From NCBI RefSeq assembly GCF_001949145.1, contig NW_019091377.1, positions 12,254-76,253 of the forward strand: a stretch of DNA of 64,000 bases. The letters run 5' to 3'. The notes under the pieces are model-generated. The model was not told the origin of the DNA and searched no databases. It saw only the letters and a program-made list of their open reading frames with translations. The translations under genes were made by a program, and so were the position numbers. Positions 11,918 to 22,850 of this stretch are shown piece by piece. Origin of the DNA: Acanthaster planci (lineage: Eukaryota > Echinodermata > Asteroidea > Valvatida > Acanthasteridae). How positions within the stretch are numbered: the stretch's first letter is position 1; each line of letters opens with the position of its first letter.

Positions 11918-14900
11918 TTAATGTTGTGCACTTCCCGAGGGTCTAGTGATAGAAAATAAAAGAAAACAAAGATATAGAATTAGTTTTGTTCTGGTTAGTT
12001 TCAAAAAGAGGAGATATGACTGGAAACATGATCCGTGTGAGGTTCCAAGTGAGTGCAATAACAAAATATAGCCTTAGATGCCAAATTGGCTGTGCATGAG
12101 CTCAAGAGGGCGCTATCTGGGAGAGCGATGAGGACAAGTGAAGGTTGTGGTTAGCTGGTTAACATCGGATCTTCCTACATTCATACTTGAGAATGAAGCA
12201 GGTAAATAGCCTTACAACATCCAAAGTGGATGGTTCCATGTCTAGTCCATTCAATTGTAATGGTGAATGGTGAGTGGGCTCTGTGTAGATTTATAAACTC
12301 TACTTTATTAGCTTTGGCAGTAGTGTTTTTCATCTCTGAGTTGGTGCTTGTGTAAAGACAATGGTACAGATATGTGCTTTGTCGTCAGATGGGTCATTCC
12401 ATGAGGTTGGGCACAGTCTGTGACGGTGTCCTTGTTACATGGGTAACTTTTACCACACGTCATGACCTGTAGAGTAGGTCATTTACTCTGTAAAAATAAC
12501 ACACACCTCTGTATTCAGCCATGCAAGATGTATAATTTTCAATCCACATGCAGGGAAATGCTGTTCATTTTAACGGAATCCACGAAGCAATGGACACCGT
12601 CACAAATTGTACCCCAACCTCATGGAATGACCCAGATGCAACATGGAGAACTTACTTGGCCCATTCCACTTTCAGGATTAGGTGATCGTAACCGAATCCA
12701 GACACTCCTCGAATGGCACTGGCAGCACTCTCTTTGTTGTGAAAGTTGATGAAAGCAAAGCCCTGGGAGAAAGTCAAATATTCAAGAAAATAACAGCCTT
12801 TTTGGAAGAAAAAGGGTTTTGCTTGACTGCCTATGGGGTAACTGTGAAGGTAAACAGTAGTACTGATTTGGAAATATCTGCCTCAGTTTTGCAATTTGGG
12901 GGTTAATTTATTTTCAGATATTTCTGTTCAGAGGTTGAACAGATCTAGATCTAGATCAAGAGAAAGACTGAAGTGTTTTAATCTGTCAAACCCCTAAAAT
13001 AATGAACAAGGACTTTAGAAATCATTTTGTAAATAACAGGTTTCTAATAGCAACAAAAGTTTTACAAAAACTGTAACTGTGAAGCATTACCTTTGAGCGT
13101 CCAGTGTTTTTATCCATGGCTAGGTATATACGCTGAATGGGACCAAACGAGTAGAAGAGCTCTTGCAAGTCTGATTCACGTGTGTCCTCCGAAAGGTTGG
13201 TGACACGAATTGTGGTTCCTGGGTCTGCATTAAGAAGGGAAAACATCTTCTCCAGATAAAACCACAAACTTGCCTAGCCATAACATCTGACTGCCATACA
13301 AATAGTTTCTTGTAAATAGCAATGCTTCTGTATGCCAAGGTTGAGATTGGGGATAATAGTAACTGACAGAACACCAAGCAAACAAGTAGAAAGGGAGTGT
13401 GCCCAGTAATGCAGGGAGCCAGGGACCACCGTGCATTAAATTAATGATAAAAGATTCATTTATCACCCTTCATGTCCCTCAGAAAAACAGTGCAATACAT
13501 CTAGATATAAGATCAAACTTTTGTCAAGTGCTCCAATGTGGGATCTGACCTTTTGAACACCCTAGGAGACGTAGACATGTAGCCAGACAGACAAAGGAGT
13601 AAAAAACTACCAAAACACTTCGGATGCAGGTTGACGTACCTCTCTTGGAGTCCATTGGAGTGACTTTCCTCTGACCTGATGCATCTCTAGCACTTGGGGG
13701 GACGTACTTGCCAGTTCCTGCTGGTTTCTTAGCAGTATCAGCATCTGTGAAACGGGAAGGAGGGTGGAAAGATTCTAAACCAGTTGGGAAAACTCTACTG
13801 AGAAGAATCTATCAAATCATTTCAGGCAACGTTGCATATTGAAATCCAGCTTCAACCCTCATGGATTCCTCAGAATCAACAAGCAGGTTTTCAAAGATTT
13901 TGTCGGATTGAGAAGGGAGAACCCTGCTATTATGATTTAACTTGGGGCTAGATGCCTTCATGGAAGTATAAAGCACATATCACTGGTTTTCTGTGAAGTG
14001 GAGGATTTTGTAGAAATTTCTGTATTGTAGAAATCAGGAAATGAGGGAATTCAGTGATTCCTAACAGGTTGCTTAGGAAATCTTGTAAACAGATGGTTCA
14101 TTTTGTATCATACTTTCATCCGCCCCCTCTGCTCCATCAGCTCCGCCCCCTTGGAGGAGCTTCTCTTGAAGGGGTTCCAGCGAGTCCTTGTAGGGACACT
14201 TGGTGGTCCAATGGTCTCCCTTGCACACGCGACACATGACAAGACGCTGGCTCTGCAGTTTCTTGAGAGTATCGTCTTCCTGTTGGTTGCTTCCATCCTA
14301 ATAAGAGAACGAGTAGAAATGGAAATCAAAATCCAGAAGACATCACTGAGATTGGTATCTAAGCCATCCAGGGGGAAACCACCCTTGAAAATTCCTTTAC
14401 AATTTCCATTAGTCTCACAACACCTGTTTTGGTATAATTCAGGAAACACTTCAACTGAAAAATTGCCTCTGAGGAAGGCAAGCATAGCAATTTAAGGCAA
14501 AGTGAACACTTCATTTTCTCATTCCTTGTTCTAATCCAGCCTTGGCATAAAAGGTACACATAAACCCTAACAATTATAGTGTAAGGTCAACTTTGTAGTT
14601 GCAAACAGCAAGTATGGCATGTGTAACTTGACGTTCAAAGAAGCTCAGAAAGTCACTGTCGTTTCTAAAACATTAGACTGAGCGCACTTTATTCTCAGCT
14701 GATCTATTTGGAAAGCCAGCCAAACTTACATCTTTGGCAGTGACAAACTGCATGAAGACGTCATCGGCTATGCCTGTGGTTGTAATGCTTGGTCCCTCGC
14801 CATCATCCGCTGCCTGACCAAACTTACTCCAGGACTGGAAGGACAAGAAATGAACACAGAGAATGTTGCCAACAGAACGTCTTTAAAACTTCGGGTTAAA

Positions 14901-17900
14901 TTCACATCAGTCAGTCGTAGGGAGTTACAGCCTACTGCTTAAAACAGGATTGGCACTAGTAAGAACTAATGTAGAACAGGTTTTGGCAATAATTAACCCA
15001 TATGCAAGGGCGGTGTTGAACGCTAACCCTCCAAGATATTTTGGCTAGAAATCCTGCTAGACACATCGGTCTGCATGATTTGTCAAAGTGGCTTGCCTGC
15101 CCAGTGTAACAAGGATCCAACAGATCAAATCTCCCCAAGGCCTAACAGCCTGGGAGTCTGTGGTTCTGAGTCACCACAAGATCCAACAGTGGCACTATTC
15201 AATGGGTCTAAACTCCAATTGTCCCAACATGGGGCAGCTTGTTCGGCTGCTGTAGAATGGCCAAGCAAAACATGATAACAGAAAACAAATAAATACACGA
15301 TTTGATTGACCATTATCACAATAATGCTGATGTTAAAACATATTCAGTAGGTGTAAGACATCCATTTCAAAATGGGATAACAGACATGACAGAGACGTGG
15401 CTATGTCTTGTCTCATATGCAATTCTCACTCAAAAACTGACATCAACAAAATCCAACAGCCAAAGAGAAGTTTTCACCCAATGGATCATTTCATCAGGTT
15501 TTGTAAAGAATTGACAGCAGACCTCTCGACATTGGCTATTGAGAATTCGGAATCCTTCTCCCCAAAATTCAATTTTTTTTAAATGAAACAAGTAAAAATC
15601 AATGCTGCATTGTGCAAGAGTCGAATCCGTGTCCATGGTGATGTACCGCATGCACTACCTGATTCCATAAAATTTTGATTTCCACAAGAGTTTACATCAT
15701 CTGAAATGGTCCGCAATAATTTTTCATCTCCTGAATGTGTTGATTGAATGCGAATTTCTCTGAAAAATTCACCATGTGGTGCTCGAACACTTGACATGAT
15801 TGTGGTTGAATTCACAGCAGTACTAAGTCTTGGATAAACATTCTTAGCTGTGGTTCCGAGCAAAACCGGGCACCACACGATGCACACAAAGTTAGTTACA
15901 ATGTAGCTTGTTGATAGAGGGTATTTCGTCCTTGAACGATTTTGGTATCACGTCTATCTCATGGTTGGTACACATCAAAAGTGGGCACTGCCACGAACAT
16001 GGCTAATGCTACCTGCACGGCACTGACTGTTTGGGTAAGTCAGATATTCGTATTACGGTACGTGCACAAGGTTACGTGGTCAGTTTCCTGTAGCACATGG
16101 GCGTGTCAAAATTGCGATTTGGCGGAAATATTTTAGGCAAAATCAGAATGGTAGAAACGAAGGGAAAAAGAGGAAATTTTCCACCAAAATTAGGAGGGTT
16201 GAGAGGTCTGTGAAAGGTACAAGTAACATTTAGAGTCACTTCTATCATTTACCTTTCTCTGTGCTATGGTCTTGGAAGTTTTTCTCTTTTCAATTTTAAA
16301 AGTTCTCACAATCTGTTGGAAATAAAAACATTATAAAGATCGTTACTGTCAAATACCTCAAAACAGTGTGACAATTTTCAACAGTTAATACCTGTCGTTT
16401 CTCTCAATCATGTAATTACTCATTCAATTTGATTAGCTTTTTGAGTTGTTATATTGGATATTGGTAGTCTTCCTGATGTCGACCTTTTGAGATTCTTCTC
16501 ATAATATTCCTACAGTTATATTGATTGCTCTTCGAATATTTAACAGGCTACTGATACCAAAAGTCTGCATTGCTAAGATGACCCTCTGTTTAATTTCCCC
16601 AGAAACAATAATAAGCATTATCACATTAGACATGATATAGTAAATAAGAGCAAAAACAAGAGAATGCATGGCGCTAGAAATTTAATAGCAGAGTTTTTCA
16701 TTGAAATTCTTCAATCTGTGAACAGGGACAGGGTACAAAATGTTCAATGTCACGTCCCTTTTCCAAACTTCATATATTCAGAAGCCTGCATTTCACATTC
16801 TGCAAATTCATTTCAGATGGTCACAGCAAATAACAGGCCTACCTTCAGGAGTTTGCCGTCATCATTTCTCTTATACTCAATGACTTTCTTTACGTTGCCT
16901 TCATGGATAACCTCCCCGTCAGGAATCTGTTGACCTGCATTTAATTGAATGGAACAACTCAACAACATGTACAGATGTATGACCATTCGGTATGTTTAGG
17001 ACTTTTTAGGACGGGCTCACCATGCTCACCATGCTTAGTTTAAGTAACTGACATTTAATCAATTCGATATTTGATGAACCAATTCAGGGCTAAACAAGTG
17101 TTTTTTCCAGGAAAAAAAGGGGAAAGTGTTAAACACACAATTACGGTAATACATGTATACATGCATGACATGTACAGACGCCAACCTGTGCACAAACCTA
17201 TAAATAAGAGTATGCAACTGGCATGAATGGTCGGAAAGTTTGAAGAGTTTTCTACGTAAATACCTCAACACTTTTCCAAGTTAAACTGGTGTTTATTACC
17301 TTTAGCACCCTGTTCCTATAATAAAGGAATCAAAGTCCACTTTTTTCAAACTAACTGACTTTCAGACCTTTACTTGAAGATCCATAAATTTCTTAATCTT
17401 AGTAGCTCTAGTTTAAGTAAATTTTGACAATATTTAAGCAAGAAGACCAGAATTTTCTTACCCAAGTTCGGCAAAAGACGACTACATTATGCCATTTTGA
17501 CTTATGTCTGGTTCCCCGACCCAAGCCATGGTGGACATACTAAATTTAATTTAAAAAAACCCTTTCATCCAGGTCAAGGAACAGGACTATGGGGCAACGT
17601 GGACATCCGGGAGTCTCGCAAAATGACAGGTACTGCGCCGGTGAAAACAGCGACATTGGCGCCATACACATGCACCAGCCAGTCCGTGGATCGTGTTATA
17701 CAATCTTTCTTTGATCTGTACGTACGCGTGCGCTCGTTGCAGTTGTTTTCACCAGCCACGGTGTGGTTGCTACCCGTATTTTTGTGAAACTCCCGGCTGT
17801 CCGCGCCTCCCCATATTCACTAATTCGTCTTCGTTCACAGCTCTTCGTCCCTATTTTACCCTATAATTTTCCTCAAAAACCAAAGCCCTGACCTCTTTTC

Positions 17901-18938
17901 TTTCTGATATGAAAGAGGACATCACCACCAATTCATCTATGATCTTAGCCCCACTTGTGTGGTACGGACTCTCACTCCCGCTCCATCCTTAGCCACACAT
18001 CCGTATACGCAATTTCGTGTCGGCGTATTGAACATTTTCAACGCACCCACTTATCATCGTGGGCGCAATTTCTTTTGCAAACAGACATATCTAATCTGCT
18101 GCCAAGTTTTGGAAGAGCCCGTTGGTACATGTAATATCTCACAGCTCAGTCCGTGTATTAGATATGTCTTAACATGGAACAGCCGTCGAGACGATGAGGG
18201 GTCAAGTGACGCAATGTTTAACAACCTTATTTTAAAGATGGCGACTGTGAAAGCGAGCCCGTGAGATTGAATGGGTGAAGGTAAAAAAACTGCAAAATAC
18301 CAGAACAACGTGAGTGAAATCCTTCAATAATTGGTTTTTAGAAAGTGGAAAGGTCAAGGATCATTTCCGTTTGAAAAAGAAATTGTGCCCATCACAAGTG
18401 GGTGCGCCGAAAATGTTCCTACGCCAACACGAAATTGCACATACGGATGTGTGGCTAAGGATGGAGCAGGAGTGAGAGTCCGTGCCACACCAGTGGGGCT
18501 AACGTTGGGTAGGCCTAGGCCTAGTACTATAACTCGTTTAGAAAAGGTTAGGCTTTACTCTTTGTTTCCTGCCTAGGCTATTGGAACAGCGAGCCACAGG
18601 TGCTCTACATGTAACACCGTCATGACCGATAAATTGGACTTTTTAGTTCATGTTAAATGCTTTCACATGGCTAATCGGTAACTGCAGGAAAAATGGCGAT
18701 GGCACAAAGATATGGAATTCTTTCCGAAAAAAAACACACATTGTTAAGAAATCGGTGGCCTAACTCACCTTGCTCGCCAGCCTCGACCTGATCGGCCCAA
18801 CTAATCGGCTTATTCCTATCAATTAAACAAGATAAACCAACAGTATTTAGAAATTGAATTGTTAGGAACAGCTTCTTGTTACACTTAGTCTTGAAAATCT
18901 GGGAAAATACAGGAAACTCACGTGTCTGCCGTCGGCAT
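11918..18938 (-). CDS. EIF3G: Eukaryotic translation initiation factor 3 subunit G
   Basis: RNA-binding subunit of the cytoplasmic eIF3 complex, which helps the 43S complex scan mRNA and supports reinitiation. Exons from 5' to 3': 18922-18938, 18769-18815, 16843-16934, 16253-16312, 14730-14834, 14114-14297, 13640-13744, 13091-13224, 12656-12762, 11918-11942; total 876 nt, 291 residues, near the usual 290-320. Start MPTADTNKPISWADQVEAGE matches the family N terminus. A CCHC zinc knuckle (CRVCKGDHWTTKCP) is at about residues 129-142, and a C-terminal RRM runs from about 205 (TTIRVTNLSEDTRESDLQEL, then RNP1 GFAFINF, then VSGFGYDHLILKVEWAK). The last exon adds only PSGSAQH. Introns carry several repeats, including a MITE in the last intron. 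Confidence 0.96.
12391..12633. mobile_element. MITE family A, copy 1 (243 bp, TSD AGAT), in EIF3G last intron
   Basis: Terminal inverted repeats begin GGGTCATTCCATGAGGTTGG and end with the complementary CCAACCTCATGGAATGACCC. AGAT flanks both sides (12387-12390 and 12634-12637), a 4-bp target-site duplication. About 85-90 percent of the sequence by eye is shared with 39137-39380. It has no coding capacity. Four-bp duplications with such termini fit Sola-type elements, which is inference. It ends 22 bp from the splice donor of EIF3G exon 9. Confidence 0.9.
17290..17395. repeat. Partial copy of the 466-bp element (family D) in an EIF3G intron
   Basis: ATTACCTTTAGCACCCTGTT followed by CCTATAATAAAGGAATCAAA and an AAGTCCACTTTTTTCAAACT stretch matches the terminal arm of the element at 54581-55046. 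Only one arm is clear, so this looks like a truncated copy. Confidence 0.7.
17948..18499. mobile_element. MITE family B (552 bp, TA target site), in EIF3G intron 2
   Basis: Long inverted arms of about 95-100 bp: the left arm begins GCCCCACTTGTGTGGTACGG and the right arm ends CGTGCCACACCAGTGGGGC. The match continues through the shared CATCCTTAGCCACACATCCG segment. TA flanks both ends (17946-17947 and 18500-18501), as expected for Tc1/mariner-type insertion. No transposase is encoded. It lies in the large intron between EIF3G exons 2 and 3. Confidence 0.85.
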
Positions 18939-21900
18939 ATTGCAGGAGACAGCAGGACAGTCACTTCGTCACTTCATGCGTGGAAGCTAATACTTCTAGT
19001 AAAGTGCGCGCACTAAGCACTTGCACGCATGCGGAGATATTATTATAGGTTGACAAAATGACGTCACTTTCCTCTACGTTGAAAAAACTGGAAAGAAGTC
19101 AAGGTATCGGACCCTCCTGTGTCCTATTTGTACCATGTAGAAATATTAAATGGATCCGGATCTGGATGCGTATATACTCCAATAAAGCAGGTAAACTGCA
19201 TCACATTAGAAAGTGTTGGTAACCCGACTAAATAATAGTTGTTGGAGTGACTGGGTTTACTATGCGTTATGATATTATTGTCCAGTTTTGCGGAGTAGTT
19301 GTTGACTCCTTACTTAAAAGTGGCTAAGCTAGAAACAGTCCAATGATATACTGCGTTGATATATCGTTCTATACTTTGAACGTGACGGTGCTACTTTCAC
19401 ACTTTGGAAATTTATTGCAGATATTTCCTTTGAGACTCATGATGTTTCTTTAGTTTGCCTAATGCAATGGTTAAACATAAATTGCTTGAAATATAATTTT
19501 GCGGATAGAGGGGGCATGTCAGGGCGCCAGTAGATTATCAATTTTATGTCTATGGTTGTTACACTACAGGGCACTGTTCAAAATTCATAAAAATTACCAC
19601 AGTGCACGCGTAGAGTCGTGACGTTGTTTGCCCAGGTGAGTGTTAAAGGCCAAGAGCTCAGGTTTTCGACTCATTTTTATTCATTTTTTCATAGATATAA
19701 AAACGCAAACTTAATTGCAAAAATTACCTTGTTTACCAACGAAGCCTTTTTGCTTCCATTTTGTTTTTCGTGTTAAAATTCCATGCCTTCAGTTTTAATT
19801 GATGCCATATTCTAGTTAAAAGAGTTATTAAAGCTTTTGATTACAGGTTTTGCCCTTGCACTGACGTATTTTCATAAAGGCATGGCTCACAGACCTATCT
19901 CAGTCCCTGACACAAAGCATATGTACATCTTTGGACATTACCAAAAATCTTACTAAAATCAGCTAGTTGTGCTTCCTGAAAAGTTTTCCCAACAAGTTGG
20001 CCTGACTCATGTAGGGGCCTACATCAATGACATTTGGACCACTGTTCATTATAAGGGCCAATGAAATCGTTTATAAGATGGGTAAGGAATACTGAACTAA
20101 AAGAGAACGGTACGTGCTATGACTTTATTCAAAAAGAGATGTCAACACGTTCTCATTGATTTATTTGATTGAATATCAAATATGTCCGAGAGTAAGTTAC
20201 GTATGGAAAACAATTCAATTCTAATCTCAAAGAATCAATTCAAGGGTGCCTCGGCGCTGCAAGTCTGTGTATGCCATTAAGGTAACACAGATATAAATAT
20301 TGGTATTATACACATTTGGGTGTACTTATAATTTTATTATATTCTCTTCCTTTTGAAGGTATTTTGTAGTAAAGTACGCTGGGAAAAATACCTGAGAGCA
20401 CAGAATTGAGTGATCTTGTGTATTATTTGTTTCACATGTGTTGACGCCAATTAAGAAACATTTATTATTCTGTACATGAATTTCATGACAACTTTATGAA
20501 AGTAATTTTTTTTTAGAAACAAAAATTGCAAAGAACTTTTTCTATTTAATCAGTAAGTGCAATAATTAGTTGCAACGTGCAGGAAAATTCTCTGGCAAAT
20601 AACCTCTCCATACAAAAAATAGTAATTCAATCACACGACAGACCCTTCACGAAATTATACTATTTAAAAAAAATCATCACCTGTTTCTGTTGAAGGACTG
20701 ATAACTATTTTCTGCGTAAAAACATGTACAGTACATGGACGCTATAAACATGTCCTATTCTCAGAAATATAGACAAATCCCATTAGACTCCATAACTGCA
20801 GTGGCATCGCACTCACGCGCACATTTCTCAGCTTGACGCGAGAGTGCATTTGGCAAATTCCGGTTCGTAACTGTGACGTCACTTCAGTTTAAACTGCACA
20901 TGCACTGCACATAGGGTTCCAGTTACATGCATTGAGCGCCCTTTACACGGAACCGGAAGTTAACACGCAACTTCAGCGATTGTCCAACGGGGGCCCGGGC
21001 TGTTTTCCAATACTCCACTTAGGCTCCATCTCAGGGTTTTTTTTTTTTTTTTTTTTTACTTCCTGACTTTGAGGTTGCAAGCGCAACACGGTTTGATAGA
21101 GCCACAAAACACCAAGTAAAATGCAAAAGAGCCAAACATTGCAGTACTTCAATTTTAGTCAAATGTTTCAGGACCACATACAATCGGAGAAATATGGAAG
21201 AGCTGCGAAGCACCGTGGTCAGAATATCGACAGAATATAAGATTAAATCAGTGCTCTGAAATATATGATTGCCGAGCTTTCGGTAACTGAATACCACGTA
21301 CAATCGGGGATTGGTTTCCAACACGAAGCCTGAGACGAAGACGAAGTTGAGTATTGGAAAACGGCCCTGCATATCATGGTGCGTCCGCGTTTGTGACGAA
21401 CTTCACCTACAAATCGGATTGGTCGAAGAGGCATGTTACGCGCGCGTACCACCTGTCCCCGAGCGTTGTGCCATCACAGTAATGGCGTCTAATTCTGGCT
21501 GTCGAATTACGGTATAAGAGTGCCCTGTCCTGTCACTAAAGTTAAGAGACTTCATTAAAATTTTCGAACTTCTTCGACAGATCAAATCAAACCTCCGGAC
21601 TGAAGCTATGCATAGAGTTGAAGACACTGGACCTCATGGTTAGAGAGGTGAAACGGTGGAGTATAACAGCCACTGAAATAATGTGCTGAAGTTCAAACTT
21701 CAACACGTTTAGTTTATAGGTCTATCTATGAAACACCTGGTCGATCCTCATAAAATCAAGCTACAAAATAAAGTGCAAGTCCACTTTAGACCAAACTTAA
21801 AGTTCTTAAGACTGTAGACAAGTTTTTTACCCTAGATGATCAATTGTAAAGGAAAAAACTAAATTTCCCAAAAGTCTTAATATAATTTTTTTAATTAGAG

Positions 21901-22819
21901 AAATATTTCCAAGAAAATGAAAAGTACGAATATCTTTCATTCAAGTATGTATAGCAAGTTTCTTTAGCACATTTTGTCTATTCCTTTTTACTTTTCCTAG
22001 TTAATACCAGATTAATCTTACATTGTCCCTAGGATTCTCTTTTAAAAAATCTTCACGTAAACACAGGACCTAGCTTGTATGTAAAAACATTACAGATGCT
22101 GTATAGTAATTAGGTGCATGTTTCAATAAATGGAAACATTTGACCAACTGCGAAGCCAGTAGCCATAGGAACACTTATTATTATACAATGCCAACTTTCA
22201 AATGTGTAGGTAGTAACATGCCAATATTGTGTTTGTCATATCACAATTTTGTTATGCACACACTATAAGCTGGTCCTTAACCTCTGTAATAATTTTGCAA
22301 ATCAGTTTTCATTTAAGACAGAGACGTGTTTCATCTTATTTACTACATGTATAACTTTTAAAGAGAGTGAGACAACATGCTATAAGCATGATATGCATGC
22401 CGCAAGAAAGCAACACTGTGATTTGTTCCATTTAGCTCAATGCTAAATGCCAAGTGGATCTTGTCAGCTAGTCTTGGAATGTCAGCTATGCACAAGATCA
22501 TTTCTTCAACAATTAATGAGCAATTATTCAAATTCATATTTTCTTGGGGTGCACCATTCGCTAAACGCTACTTGCTAATCGAAACCAAGAGCGATTCGCA
22601 AAGAGCTGCAATATATTTTCAACAAGGATATTAAGTCAGCCACTCCAGGCTTGTCCCCCTCCGATGAAGTGATCTGTTCACCATCTGTCCACTGCAGTGA
22701 AATTGCTTTGATTCAGCCTTTTTACTTGCGTCATTCGCAGCGAGTAGCGCGAACAATAGTCAACCTGGAATTTGCTAGTGAGGATCAAATCAGTCAGGTT
22801 TGGTACAGAAAAGGCAATG
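18939..22819. other. Intergenic between EIF3G promoter and NLR 3' side
   Basis: No coding exon was recognised apart from the eroded LRR sequence at about 22625-22850. The region just above 18938 should hold the EIF3G promoter; no TATA box is obvious. The rest contains the interrupted repeat of 20764-21540, a T tract at 21038-21058, and AT-rich sequence. Confidence 0.6.
20764..21540. repeat. Dispersed repeat interrupted by a 556-bp insertion
   Basis: The left part (TAGACAAATCCCATTAGACT to about 20858) and the right part (ATTGGTCGAAGAGGCATGTT onward from about 21418) match one continuous sequence at 59097-59325. The inserted DNA, about 20859-21414, is flanked by CAAAT at 20854-20858 and 21410-21414. 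Inside it, 20991-21036 and 21329-21369 are inverted copies (core TTTTCCAATACTC and its complement). Insertion rather than deletion in the other copy is inferred from the CAAAT duplication. Confidence 0.7.
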
Positions 22820-22850
22820 TTAAATACATCGGTACATCTTAACGAACACC
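22625..22850 (-). pseudogene. Eroded LRR sequence downstream of the NLR stop codon
   Basis: In another minus-strand frame from the NLR exon, the sequence past the stop still reads like its LRRs: VPNLTDLILTSKFQVDYCSR, then MTQVKRLNQSN, and after a further frame change WTDGEQI. These parallel MPSLQTLILAGNTALGGSAD, MTRVKTLNLSN and WTDVEHI in the intact array. DNA near 22713-22760 also resembles the coding repeats at about 23185 and 23345. I infer that one or more LRR units were lost from the reading frame by small frameshifts. Confidence 0.7.

Noticed and set aside
14103-14495. Plus-strand open frame of 130 codons.
   Set aside because: Antisense to the EIF3G zinc-knuckle exon, which is strongly supported by family motifs and splice phases.
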